A stretch of 48,863 nucleotides of DNA from JBBDYG01 sp040901765. GTDB lineage: Bacteria; Planctomycetota; Planctomycetia; Pirellulales; Lacipirellulaceae. Every line of letters starts with the position of its first letter. Position 1 is the stretch's first letter. Under the pieces are notes generated by a model. That model had not been told where the DNA came from, did not search any database, and was given only the letters and a program-made list of their open reading frames with translations. The DNA is taken from positions 1 to 48,863 of the forward strand of contig JBBDYG010000014.1 of assembly GCA_040901765.1 (NCBI GenBank). The letters run 5' to 3'. Shown in pieces: positions 24,733-34,793 of this stretch. The position numbers were made by a program, and so were the translations under genes.

Positions 24733-27700
24733 TTACCCTGCAAGCGGCGTGACAAAATCATCTCGCATGCGGTAAGCAGCGCTTGAACCCGATTCTACCA
24801 ATGCGTCCAGAAGCTTTAACACTGCTTCGCGAAGGGGCGCATTTTGCTTTAACATGCGTGGCGATCCATAAACGTACTGCTGCAACATGCGGTCAAGGCA
24901 GAAAACAGTATTTGACTGGGATAGAAGTGCTTTAGGATCTCCTCGTTCGACGATCGCAGCGATACTTATGAATGCATTCGGCAGCGACTTTTCTCCCAAG
25001 TAGTAGAGAAACAATACGTACTCATTGAGAACCCGATGGTGGGCTGGCAGTGCCAGGGCAAGTTCGTCGACGGTTTGAGCATGACCATCCAGCGGTAACC
25101 AGTGAAATCTTTTTCTGCTGCTTGGTGGGCCAAAAAAGATGGCGCTTATTAAGCTGTCATACCCTGGATAGTCAGAATCCAGGTGCACTAGCCACTCAGC
25201 ATCCTTAAGACGATTTGCAAACTCCTGCCAGAGAGCCCAAAACTTCTCGCCTGTGCGCATCTGGTCTTCCGAGGTATTCAAGTACTGAACAAACTTTGCG
25301 ACTTCTTGGTAGTTGTCGTCTACCGATGAAAGAATCGGCTCGCAAAGCTTAAGAGCTTCCTCCGTTGTAAGCTGCAGCGCATAGCGTGCGGTTCTTTCGA
25401 TAATTGTTGAAAGCTGCTCATGTGGCACGCGATCTGTCTGGCGGCGGGTGCGTCTGTCTAGTTTCCACCAGTGAATTAGAGCGACAATTGCCTTCTTAAA
25501 GATTTGGCGAGGTATGGGATCATCGCCTGGATTTCGCAGGAGTGATAACAGTACATCAATGTCAAATCGCGTTTGCTCACCACGAATGTTGAGATTTGCG
25601 ATCTCGTCTTCAGATATGTCTCCTCGCTCTTCAATGAGCTTTCTGATCAGGCCGTTTATCTCAAGTACAATTGGAAAATAGCCCGAACGTCCTATGAATT
25701 GGATCTTTCTGTCCTCTCGAAGGAGTCTGTCAATCTCATTGGCCCGGCGTGCCATAGCGGCAGTAAGGAACATCGCAAGATCGCGGTCATCGGTCCAGAG
25801 ATGATGACCAATTCCTTCGGCAGCGCAGGCGATCACTTCTTTGTTTGAATGCGTTAGTGCTATCGCAAGCCCTTTCATGGCAACGGCTGAAAGCTCAGGC
25901 GAAAGTTTCTTTCCAAGGAGTAGCGGCATACAAAACGCGGCTGCCCGTGACGGATCCATCATGTTCTTTGACAGGAGCACGTAATCGCCAGAATCATCCG
26001 CACCCCTTTCGAGGGCCTCAACCAGAAGGTTCATGCACCAATTGCGGTCCTCTGGCGACAAAGCATCCCAATGATCGCGAACGACTGCGGCGGCTGCGTA
26101 CCGTGGAGCTATGAACGTCAGCGGCGACTCAACATCCGCCTCCAATTTATTCTCAACGTAGACTTTGGCCTGACAAAGGCGTTTCTCCCAGGTGTTGTCG
26201 CCTGGTTCTTCCATTATCTGGCGTCGAGACTTTCCAAACGCCCAATTGAAAAGTTCTACTTCTTCATTGAATCGCTGGTGAGCAGGCGCTCCCTCGTCGA
26301 TCATTTCCTGAATATCTTCCTCGATCCCTTGAGGCTCAAGGGCGAAAGCTGTCTTGGACGGCTCTCCACTTTCACCCTGCCCCTCAATCGTGATTTCTCG
26401 CGCCGCAAGTCCTCTGAGATCCATCCTGTGCAGCGCAAGTCGCCATTGGCGGTCTACCGTTGTCTGCTCGCTTAAGTCTGGCAGTGCTTTCTTGTGGTCG
26501 TCGATGATTTCCTGAACGCGTTCGGCAAATCCACCAAGCTGCAAGTTTATCGCCATGATCTCAAGTTCTGACTTGCGATGCGGCATGGCGTTCGCCGCCC
26601 TTCGTTCGTCGTCGTACACTAGGTGGTCAGAGCGCCCAAGCAAGCCGCCGATGACGACTGCATCGTGCTCCGCAATCACTCTCTCTTTATCAAGGATGAC
26701 GAACTCCTGGCACGAAAGAAGTGACGCACCAGTAAGCCCTGCAAGCCTTGAATGAGCGATTGCAGCGCTTGCGACCACTGCTGAGATAGATGCGTTTCGA
26801 CTCCCGCGAAGAAGCGAGTCTAGGAGCGGTTCAAAGCTTTCAGACTCGCCCTCGGCAATCTCTAGGATATACTGCTCTAATGCCATAAGAGCGGATTGAA
26901 GCACGTAGGGGCCGACCGACGTTCCTCGGTAAAGCCGCCAAAATCGACCGTTGCACCACTGCTGTACCTTGGAGCCGTCCGCAAGCGTAAGTTCGACTTC
27001 GTAGGCTGGCTCTAGCGTGTTTTGGTATCGTGGGTTCGTGTACCAATCAGCAACGTGATTGAATAAGCGAAGTAGGAACGCGACCCCCTTTTCTGTTTGA
27101 TTCCTAAGGAGCGGAAGAAATATCCCGCGATAAGCACTTGCCGGAAGAAAGTCGCTATGCAGCCTGTGGCTAATGCCAAACGACGTGTCAACTCCAAGGG
27201 CGTCGCTAAATTGACGACTGGTGCGAAGTTCGCTTTCACTAAGGAGCATCCGTGCCTCAGCCAGTTCGATAATTTCATCTGGGAAGTCTCTGGCCGCGGG
27301 TAGGCTAGTTGTTCCTTCAAGAACGATCTCAACAAACTCCTCTGATGACCGGCGTTCTTCTCTCGTTCCCTTAGCTAACTGGACAAGCTCAAGGAACTTT
27401 TTCGGGGCTGCGAGAGGAATCTTGGCGATCAGTTCAAGCGTTGTTTTGTTTTGCTCCTCTGAGTCATAGTCCTCAAAGAACGGCAGCAGCTTATGGGCAA
27501 TGTCCGCTGCCTCAATGGACCCTTTTGGATAAGGATCCCACCACGCAACGCCCTTTCCAAAGTCATCAATCAAACCAAGGACTAGGAGCCGCGATTCTGG
27601 CAGTAGCTTATCGATGTGCTTTTGCACAACCTGTAGCATTGCTTGCCAAGACCTTCCGCTAGGAACAAAGAAGGACGATTGAGCCGAGTCCTTTATCCAC

Positions 27701-29799
27701 GAAGGTATCTTCACGCAAGCGATGCGAAGCAAGTGAATCATCCGAATGAGAATCTCACTGTCACTGGCAAGGAGCAGTTCCTCATTGCGAGAAAGAAACT
27801 CGGGAGCGGAAGTTGAAATAAGCGTTGAAACACAGGTGTCGTCCCTCAATTGAGGCGACACACTCTGTGATCTAAGGACATGCTCGATGAAGGGATCTGA
27901 GTCCGCAGGTTCGCATTCAAGCATTTCCTGAAGCCACCGGCGGTAAGCTCGACGGATGGCAGGGCATGCATCAAGTGCTGAAAGGAATCGGTCGCAGTCG
28001 CCTTGTGAAGCGTAAAACTGTTCATCGATCCAGCCAATAAGCGCCCAGTCTTCAAGTACGTCATGGGCTGTTGAAGCAAGGCTCTTAGTTTCTTCAGGGT
28101 GGACAACCATGTCATCTCGTCTGAGGATATCTACGACTGCACTGTCGAGATCTCCGCATGCTGCATAGGGCGTAAGAGCGCGGGCCCGGCGAAGTGCAAT
28201 CTCTTGCAGTGCCCGCCCGCGGCGTTGCGGGAGTCCGCCCGCAGTTTCTGAATCCTTTCTAACTACCTCAGACCAAAACTTCTTTCTAAACGAACGCTCG
28301 TCACCTGGAAGTGTGCCGCCCTCAGGCCAGTCCATCATTGCTGCTTTATCGAATAGGAACGCATTCCGAAAAAGCCTTCTGAGAGCAGGACTTCCTAACG
28401 GCCGTTTAAGGGCAGCAATTCTTTCTGCCACTTCATCTAGTTCTGAATCCTCAAGCTCTGGGACGACTACTACCTCGCACGGAAATCTAAGCGGTGCGAT
28501 GAGCGATGTTCTGACGATTTCAAGCGAATAGCTTCGGCAGGTCAGGATGAGGCTGAGGGCGTTGTCTTCAAGCAGTTCCAGGAAGTCTTTAAAAGCCTCG
28601 CGAGTTGCATGTTCAAGAAGTCGCTCAACACTCTCGACAAGGATGAGCTTTCGTCCTTGGGCGGCGAGTAGGCCCATAAGCTCCTCGGCCGGGATGCTCA
28701 CTCCCGCGTTCCGAAGCGTAGTGTCAAAATGGGCTGTTGCGAACTCTTCAGCTCGGAACGCAAAGACAAACTGTTCCTGCGAGTGCCTTTCGACGACCCT
28801 CTTTGCGACCACTGACTTCCCCACGCCCGCAGGACCAGAAACAATCACAACGCGATTTTGGGCAAGCGCGCTTGTAACTTGAGTCTCAATCTTCTTTCGA
28901 TCAAGACTTACTTCCTTTGCGATGGAATCCTTTATTCCCCGAAGAACGGTTTTTCCGTGGGCAGTAAGCGTGGAAAGTGCTTCATGCTGTGCCGAATTAA
29001 CGGGCGTATGGGCGCTAAGGAGATCTTTTGGAAGATCGTCCCGACAAAAGGACTTTGCAACGCCCATCGATTCGACGGCAAGCTTGACAAGATGATGCCA
29101 AGTCGCTGCCGAAGCGGACCTTTTATCATGTCCGACGGCAGTGGCAGAAAGCATCGTGATGATAAGTGCTTCTGCTTGAGCAGTCGACGTAGCAAGATCA
29201 TAGACCAAGATATGGAGAGACTTTAGGAACTCCCATAAGTCTTGATCTGTGACAGGCGAGCCATTTGCGGCGGCGCAAATGGCTCGGATTGAATCGCAGT
29301 TAGTCTGTGCTTTCTTGCTGAGATAGCCACGCCCTTGAAAATCAGCGGCGTCACGACTTGCTCTGGCACAATCAAGAAGAGGTACAAAGTTTTGCATCAG
29401 GATTTGCGTCCCATGCAATACGACGACCGACAATCGGTCTCGTTCCTTATTGAAACGAGAGGCGTCATGAAAGTCCATCCAGAATCCTGAAAACGTTTTA
29501 ACGCACTCGCTGTCCGTGGAGCTGATAGTGAGGGATCGCTTCACCTGAAGGGCAAGCTTTGAGATTTGGCCATCGCCGCTTCGACCATGTACCAATATGT
29601 CGTCCGTGAGCCATCCTGCATGGGCAGTTTGAAGATGCACTTCTTCAACTACTGCGTCCTTTAAAATGGGCGGAACGCCATGAACGAGCAGAAGCGAAAG
29701 AAATAACGCGTCGACGTGCTGCTCAAACGCTCCGCCTGCCTGTCCAGTAGATGCCGGGCTTGTAACATTGGCGGGCGCAATTCGTTCTTTGGACATCAT
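24733..29799 (-). CDS. Giant nuclease-STAND NTPase, second type
   Basis: A 1688-residue protein, unlike the first STAND gene in sequence but with the same plan. The N-terminal restriction-endonuclease-like domain shows GAFEQHVDALF (E26), WLTDDILV (D66, D67) and LALQVKRS (Q85-V-K87), a textbook E-D-QxK Mrr/Cap4-like core. The NTPase has Walker A SGPAGVGKS (K328), a strand LILVESVERL where Walker B carries Glu (E389, E392) instead of Asp, and LILTCRS (R422). About 1,200 residues of helical-repeat-like sequence follow. Family knowledge suggests an oligomerising antiphage effector that cuts DNA. The gene is visibly less GC-rich than its neighbours. It converges on the recombinase pseudogene, its stop lying at the edge of the conserved block. 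Confidence 0.8.
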   Translation of the reverse strand: MMSKERIAPANVTSPASTGQAGGAFEQHVDALFLSLLLVHGVPPILKDAVVEEVHLQTAHAGWLTDDILVHGRSGDGQISKLALQVKRSLTISSTDSECVKTFSGFWMDFHDASRFNKERDRLSVVVLHGTQILMQNFVPLLDCARASRDAADFQGRGYLSKKAQTNCDSIRAICAAANGSPVTDQDLWEFLKSLHILVYDLATSTAQAEALIITMLSATAVGHDKRSASAATWHHLVKLAVESMGVAKSFCRDDLPKDLLSAHTPVNSAQHEALSTLTAHGKTVLRGIKDSIAKEVSLDRKKIETQVTSALAQNRVVIVSGPAGVGKSVVAKRVVERHSQEQFVFAFRAEEFATAHFDTTLRNAGVSIPAEELMGLLAAQGRKLILVESVERLLEHATREAFKDFLELLEDNALSLILTCRSYSLEIVRTSLIAPLRFPCEVVVVPELEDSELDEVAERIAALKRPLGSPALRRLFRNAFLFDKAAMMDWPEGGTLPGDERSFRKKFWSEVVRKDSETAGGLPQRRGRALQEIALRRARALTPYAACGDLDSAVVDILRRDDMVVHPEETKSLASTAHDVLEDWALIGWIDEQFYASQGDCDRFLSALDACPAIRRAYRRWLQEMLECEPADSDPFIEHVLRSQSVSPQLRDDTCVSTLISTSAPEFLSRNEELLLASDSEILIRMIHLLRIACVKIPSWIKDSAQSSFFVPSGRSWQAMLQVVQKHIDKLLPESRLLVLGLIDDFGKGVAWWDPYPKGSIEAADIAHKLLPFFEDYDSEEQNKTTLELIAKIPLAAPKKFLELVQLAKGTREERRSSEEFVEIVLEGTTSLPAARDFPDEIIELAEARMLLSESELRTSRQFSDALGVDTSFGISHRLHSDFLPASAYRGIFLPLLRNQTEKGVAFLLRLFNHVADWYTNPRYQNTLEPAYEVELTLADGSKVQQWCNGRFWRLYRGTSVGPYVLQSALMALEQYILEIAEGESESFEPLLDSLLRGSRNASISAVVASAAIAHSRLAGLTGASLLSCQEFVILDKERVIAEHDAVVIGGLLGRSDHLVYDDERRAANAMPHRKSELEIMAINLQLGGFAERVQEIIDDHKKALPDLSEQTTVDRQWRLALHRMDLRGLAAREITIEGQGESGEPSKTAFALEPQGIEEDIQEMIDEGAPAHQRFNEEVELFNWAFGKSRRQIMEEPGDNTWEKRLCQAKVYVENKLEADVESPLTFIAPRYAAAAVVRDHWDALSPEDRNWCMNLLVEALERGADDSGDYVLLSKNMMDPSRAAAFCMPLLLGKKLSPELSAVAMKGLAIALTHSNKEVIACAAEGIGHHLWTDDRDLAMFLTAAMARRANEIDRLLREDRKIQFIGRSGYFPIVLEINGLIRKLIEERGDISEDEIANLNIRGEQTRFDIDVLLSLLRNPGDDPIPRQIFKKAIVALIHWWKLDRRTRRQTDRVPHEQLSTIIERTARYALQLTTEEALKLCEPILSSVDDNYQEVAKFVQYLNTSEDQMRTGEKFWALWQEFANRLKDAEWLVHLDSDYPGYDSLISAIFFGPPSSRKRFHWLPLDGHAQTVDELALALPAHHRVLNEYVLFLYYLGEKSLPNAFISIAAIVERGDPKALLSQSNTVFCLDRMLQQYVYGSPRMLKQNAPLREAVLKLLDALVESGSSAAYRMRDDFVTPLAG

Positions 29800-29879
29800 G
29801 GCAGTAGTGTATCAATTCTTGTCGGGAAAGCCACTTTCGGATTTTGGTAAGCATACCGATGTGTTTTGCTAAATAATCG

Positions 29880-29890
29880 GCGATAATCGC
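29880..29890. promoter_or_regulatory. Short palindrome upstream of the second STAND gene
   Basis: GCGATAATCGC is a perfect odd palindrome about 80 bases upstream of the ATG at 29799, next to a half copy AATAATCGG. It is well placed for an operator, but no regulator gene is adjacent. Confidence 0.25.
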
Positions 29891-30019
29891 TAGGGTCATC
29901 TGCGCCCGAAAAAGTGAGATCTGCTGACGCGGCGTTGCAGACCATATGCGTTGCGAAGTTTTTGAATCAAAAACGTACGAGGGGGCGACGGAGCGGATTC
30001 GTCACCTTGCCACCTCTGT

Positions 30020-33000
30020 CTACCGAGTCGCCCAATCGGTGCTGAGAAAGAACTCCGATTCCTTCAGGATCTTCTGGGTGGCCAAGTTCGCGATCGTCAA
30101 GAGATGATCGTGGTGTGTGAAGAAAATAATCTGCGTCTGCTTGGCAAGTTTCGCCAGCGCCGCCAAGGCGGCGTTTGCACGTTCGTTGTCGAAACTAAGC
30201 AGTACGTCGTCGACGATGAATGGGACCGGCTCGTGATGTTCAAACCAATGTTCGAGGGTGGCGATCCGAAGGGCCAGATAGAGCTGGTCGCAGGCGCCTT
30301 CGCTCATGCAGCCTACCCGAACGGCCTCATCTCCTGGACGGACCCCCAGCAGCACGGGATGTCCCGCTTCGTCGAAGTCTGTGCGCAGGCCGCTGAACGA
30401 TCCGCACGTAATAGTCGCAAAGACTTCGCTGGCCCGGGTCACGATTGGACCTTCGGCTTTCTTCCTGTAGCGCTCGATGGCCTTGCTAAGGAACGACGCA
30501 GCGACGCGTGTGGCGGCGTACTCGCGAACGTCCAATTCGAGCTGAGCGACGAGGAACTCACATTCCGCGGCCTGCTCGGCGGCTGCCGCATTGCCGTCCA
30601 TTTTCTTGAGCTCGTCCGTTTCATGTTGCTCCGTTTGGAGGAGCTCGTCTCGTTCCTGCTCGAGCTTCTGAATCGTTCGATCGAATTCCTCCACGCGCGG
30701 CTGGAGTTGATCAGGGTCCTCCACACCAGCCTCGGCGGAAAACTCGACAATGGTGTGACCGCCGCTGAGTAAACGGAGCTGCTTTTCATGACCCGCTACG
30801 CGCGCTTGGAGATCACGCTTTCGAACGGATTTCTCGCTCACGGCGGCCAAGCCTTCCACGATCTCACAACCGGCCTCAGCGCATAGGGCGGACAGTTCGG
30901 CGTTCGTTTCCGCGATCGCTGCCCGAGCGTCAGTGAGCTTCTGCTGTTGTTCGTCCAGCTGCGCCGTCAGCGCATCAACGCGCTGCCGAATATCGCGGGC
31001 CTGAAGCAGACGTGAATGCAACTGAGCGGCCGCCTGCTCAACGGGCTGTCCAGTCAAGTCCGGTGCGATCCGTTCCGCCAGGGCGCCGACGTCCTCTGTA
31101 AACCGGCGCGCGTCGCCATCGATCCCGTCGATCCGAACGCGGAAGCCCTTCGCCTCGTGATGCGCTTGGAATAACTCAGTCAGGTTTGCCAGAACGCTAT
31201 TTGCCTGCTCGACAGTCGCCTCCTCGGGCAGCCCCAACTGCTGCATGCAGGGTCCCCAGTTCGATTTCCAAGCAGCCATCGACCCCATAGCGTCCTGAAA
31301 GTCGTCATGCGCGACCGCTAGTTCCTGACGAAGGCGGACAAGACTATCGGTGTGTCGCTGGTGACGGGCGGCGAGTGATTGCAAGGCTTGGAGTCGTTGT
31401 TGGGCAAGGTCGACGAGCTCCACGAGAGGTGTGGCATCGAGTGGTAGCTCGGGGTTCACGGCGAGCAGCGCGGTACCGAGTTGTAGGCGTGCCGCGCTAC
31501 AGCGAGATTGCAAACCCTCGACCCAAGCGCGTTCATGTCGCAATTCATTGTCTAGCTCCACGCTTGAGTCGTACTGGCGGAGCCAGCCTCGCATTTCGCG
31601 GGGCGATAGCGGCAAGAGGCCTGTACTGCGCCAACGGCTCGTCCAATCGACTTGCCCTGACTCGCGTCGTTGCGCTAGCGACTCGCGCTGCCGGCTGAAG
31701 TCGTCCAGATGTTCCTGAAGCGACGCAATACGAGCTTCCAATTGGAGCTTGGCGGCGACGCGATCTGCTTCACGACGTAATTGGTCGGCGATCTCGTCGG
31801 CGCGTCGGACACTGACAGGAAAAGCGGCGGCCAGATCACCCGCTGGCTGGAATCGCTCGACAAACTGCCGAACCTCCTCAGGCTCCCGCGGCAGCTGCTG
31901 CCAAGCAGCGAATACGAGTGACCAGCCATGGTCGCGCTCTTCTCGTACCAGGAGCAGGTCGCCGTCGCTTGGAAGTTCCTCCCCTTTCTCAATGTCGGCT
32001 TGCTCCCGCCTCAACTGGTCGAGTTCGTTCGTGACCTCGCGAACACGCGCTTCAAGCGCCGCTTCTTCGGTTTGAAAAGTCCGCCACAACTCTTCAAAGT
32101 GTTCAATGGTCTCGGACGACGGCACGGTAAGGTGCTGGAGCTCATCCGCCGTGCCGGTCCAAAGCGGAAGTTTGTGGAGTGCGAGTTCTACGTCGGCCGT
32201 ACGTTGTTGTAGGAGCAACTGCCCTTCATTGGACTCCTCTTCAATACGACTGTCGGATTGCGTGGCGGCAACCACCTGCCGCAATCCTTGAAAGTCGACC
32301 GGAGTCGGGCATTCGCTCAATTGGGCTTGCTCCTCCTGCAGATTGCGCTGCAGGCGATCATGGACCCGCTTGGCGCTACGATGCTTCTCCAAAATGCCCT
32401 GATAGTGATTTCCCAAAGCTTGGATGTGCGCCTGTTTATCCTCCGAGACGCGATGTTGCTCGATGTTCTCCAGGGCGCCGGAGCGGCCCATCTTCCGCAG
32501 AATATTTCGCGCCGTGTGCTCGGAGCTCTGAAATAGCCCTAACACCTTGACGCGGTCGGCCATCGCCTTGCGATGGACGGCTAATTTGGCAAACACGCCT
32601 TGTATCGTTTCCTCTTCCGCGAGCAGCTCCAGGGGGACGGTCTCCGCTGCAAGTTTTTCGCTTAACCTGGCGAGGTTACTCTTCGCCTCCACGTCGCGTT
32701 CTTGCGACAAATGGAGGCGCCGCAGGGCAACATGCAATGTCGCGGCAAATGTTGCGGGCAGTGAAGGAACCTGTTGGAGGGTTGAGAGCTCATCGAACTC
32801 GCTTCTCCATTGGGAGAGCGTTGGGAGTGCCGACTGAATGCGAGCCAGGCGGTCGCGGATCGCCCGAGTCTGTCGAAGCGAATCATCGAGCTCGGCCCGG
32901 CGAGCAACGACGCGCGACAGCTCTAGCTGGTGCGCGCTCCAGACGTCAGCAGATGCTTGAAGCCGTTTGACTTCGGTGCGAAGTCGATGGAGTTCGGCGA

Positions 33001-33547
33001 CGCCGCTGTTGATCTTGGGCTTCTGGCCTCCGGGTTTGAACAGACCGTTGAGTTGGTCCTCGATTTCCTGCTGGCGGGTGCGCAGATCAGCGACGCCTCC
33101 CGCCGAGAACAGCAACTCGCCGATCTTGCCGTCGCCCCGAACGATTTCTTCGCCACCCTGGCGAAGCCGTTGGTGGTCGATACCGAATACCGACAGAAAA
33201 AAGTTCTCGTTTACGGCGCCCAAGTAGCCGTCGAGAATGCCCTCGTCGAGCGGCTGATCGTCGGCTCCATCGCGGAGCGTATTTTTCTGCCCTTTGCGGC
33301 GGCAACATTCGAGCGTCTGGCCGTCGCGTCGCGATAATCTCGCGGCGAGTCGCAGCTTTTCATAAGGATGCAAAAAATTGTCGGCGGAGCGAGTATGAAT
33401 GCCGTACAGCAAACTTCGGATAGCGCGCAGCGCCGAGCTTTTGCCGGCTTCATTCGGTCCGTAGAGAATGTTCATGCCCGGACAAAGCGTCACGGTGCAG
33501 TCCGTGAACGGTCCAAAGGCTCGCAATTCGAGCGTTTCAATTCGCAT
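30020..33547 (-). CDS. SbcC/Rad50-like ATPase, YhaN type
   Basis: A 1175-residue SMC-like ATPase. The N-terminus has the P-loop GPNEAGKSSALRAI; the C-terminus has the ABC signature MSEGACDQLYLALR, Walker B PFIVDDVLLSFD and the switch His in FFTHHDHLL. Between lies a long coiled coil rich in Glu, Gln, Leu and Arg. No CPxC zinc hook is visible, which together with the size points to the YhaN branch rather than classical SbcC. It starts inside the end of the SbcD-like gene (11-base overlap), so the two are coupled and probably form one nuclease complex acting on DNA ends. In this setting it may serve repair or defence against foreign DNA. Confidence 0.88.
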   Translation of the reverse strand: MRIETLELRAFGPFTDCTVTLCPGMNILYGPNEAGKSSALRAIRSLLYGIHTRSADNFLHPYEKLRLAARLSRRDGQTLECCRRKGQKNTLRDGADDQPLDEGILDGYLGAVNENFFLSVFGIDHQRLRQGGEEIVRGDGKIGELLFSAGGVADLRTRQQEIEDQLNGLFKPGGQKPKINSGVAELHRLRTEVKRLQASADVWSAHQLELSRVVARRAELDDSLRQTRAIRDRLARIQSALPTLSQWRSEFDELSTLQQVPSLPATFAATLHVALRRLHLSQERDVEAKSNLARLSEKLAAETVPLELLAEEETIQGVFAKLAVHRKAMADRVKVLGLFQSSEHTARNILRKMGRSGALENIEQHRVSEDKQAHIQALGNHYQGILEKHRSAKRVHDRLQRNLQEEQAQLSECPTPVDFQGLRQVVAATQSDSRIEEESNEGQLLLQQRTADVELALHKLPLWTGTADELQHLTVPSSETIEHFEELWRTFQTEEAALEARVREVTNELDQLRREQADIEKGEELPSDGDLLLVREERDHGWSLVFAAWQQLPREPEEVRQFVERFQPAGDLAAAFPVSVRRADEIADQLRREADRVAAKLQLEARIASLQEHLDDFSRQRESLAQRRESGQVDWTSRWRSTGLLPLSPREMRGWLRQYDSSVELDNELRHERAWVEGLQSRCSAARLQLGTALLAVNPELPLDATPLVELVDLAQQRLQALQSLAARHQRHTDSLVRLRQELAVAHDDFQDAMGSMAAWKSNWGPCMQQLGLPEEATVEQANSVLANLTELFQAHHEAKGFRVRIDGIDGDARRFTEDVGALAERIAPDLTGQPVEQAAAQLHSRLLQARDIRQRVDALTAQLDEQQQKLTDARAAIAETNAELSALCAEAGCEIVEGLAAVSEKSVRKRDLQARVAGHEKQLRLLSGGHTIVEFSAEAGVEDPDQLQPRVEEFDRTIQKLEQERDELLQTEQHETDELKKMDGNAAAAEQAAECEFLVAQLELDVREYAATRVAASFLSKAIERYRKKAEGPIVTRASEVFATITCGSFSGLRTDFDEAGHPVLLGVRPGDEAVRVGCMSEGACDQLYLALRIATLEHWFEHHEPVPFIVDDVLLSFDNERANAALAALAKLAKQTQIIFFTHHDHLLTIANLATQKILKESEFFLSTDWATR

Positions 33548-34793
33548 GGCCAGCCCCCAGGCGCAACATCAATCGCGATTCGGCCTCATCGAGAACGGCC
33601 GACCACCATTCGTGGTCGGTCAGCGGGAGGGCGTGGGCGAGTTCAGGGGGTAGTTTTCGCGTCAGGTCACTTAATTCCTCGCCCAACTCCGCGAGCTTCT
33701 CCGGGGATGAGCGAGCCTCGCTGAAGAGAGTGGCGATTTCTTGAAGGGGCCCCTCCAACGAATCGGCCGGGGACGATTTCGTAGCGGGCGCCGTGACGGC
33801 CAGGCGAACTTTCTCCAGCCAGATGCTTCCGGATCCCACATCGGCGATTAGTGCCCGGATCTCATTTGTCATCTGTCGTGGGTCCGCCTGCAAAGCGCGA
33901 TGAATAGGCGATTGGCCGGTCAGCGTCAGCCGGAGCGCCAGCGGCAGCCCCTCGGCGGCCGCACGTGCCTCGCGAGCCCGCGTTGCGACGGCATTCATGA
34001 TGTCGTTCACCTCGTGAGCTTCCGAAACGTCGAGCTCAATCGACTCCCAGCGGAAGACGTCGAGGGCCTTGAATCTGACTTGGGCCCTGTGATCGTTCGC
34101 CACGTTAACGAGCAGGCATCCTTTGGCGCCTGGTTCGCGAATGTGCCGGCCTTGGAGATTCCCGGCAAAGGCGATTGTTGGCGCGGTGCCGATGAGTTCG
34201 CGGTTGTGGACGTGACCGAGCGCCCAGTAATCGTAACCCTTGACGCGCAGGCACTCGACAGAGCAGGGAGCGTAACTGCCATGACCCTCACGTCCTGACA
34301 GGCTGGTATGGAGGACGCCAATATTGAAACAGCCGGCGACGGGTGCCGGATAGTCCTTGGCGAGATCGCTGGTCGTGCATTGATTCTCGAAGCTTTGCCC
34401 ATGGAGGGCGACGTCGAGTTCTTCAAGCCGAAAGGTCTGCGCGGCGGCGGTCGAAAAGACGTTGACATTGGCGGGCAGCGGCAACGAGCGGCTCATTCGG
34501 CTCGCCGCGTCATGATTTCCCGCCACGAGATATACAGGAATCCCTGCGTCCTTGAGACGAACCATCTGTGAAACAAAGAAGAGCCCGGTGTTGCAATCTC
34601 GCCAATCGCCGTCGTAGAGGTCGCCGGCAAGGACCACAAAGGAGACCTTTTCTTGGATGGCGGCAACGACGAGATTTTCCAGCGCACGTCGGGTGGCGTT
34701 TCGAATCTCGTCGATCGGCGCTCCTTCATACTTGTCCAGCCCGCTAAGCGGGCTGTCCAAATGGATGTCAGCTGCGTGTAGAAAGGTAAACAT
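33537..34793 (-). CDS. SbcD/Mre11-like metallophosphoesterase, YhaO type
   Basis: A 418-residue calcineurin-like nuclease subunit. All metal-binding motifs are present in order: DIHLD (DxH), LAGDLYDGD (GDxxD), AGNHDAA (GNHD), VLHTSLSG (His) and GHVHNREL (GHxH). The C-terminal third is a helical capping/adaptor region. With the YhaN-like ATPase immediately downstream and overlapping, it should form an exo/endonuclease on double-strand ends or hairpins. It is the first gene of the pair; about 750 bases without an obvious gene lie upstream. Confidence 0.9.
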   Translation of the reverse strand: MFTFLHAADIHLDSPLSGLDKYEGAPIDEIRNATRRALENLVVAAIQEKVSFVVLAGDLYDGDWRDCNTGLFFVSQMVRLKDAGIPVYLVAGNHDAASRMSRSLPLPANVNVFSTAAAQTFRLEELDVALHGQSFENQCTTSDLAKDYPAPVAGCFNIGVLHTSLSGREGHGSYAPCSVECLRVKGYDYWALGHVHNRELIGTAPTIAFAGNLQGRHIREPGAKGCLLVNVANDHRAQVRFKALDVFRWESIELDVSEAHEVNDIMNAVATRAREARAAAEGLPLALRLTLTGQSPIHRALQADPRQMTNEIRALIADVGSGSIWLEKVRLAVTAPATKSSPADSLEGPLQEIATLFSEARSSPEKLAELGEELSDLTRKLPPELAHALPLTDHEWWSAVLDEAESRLMLRLGAGHAN

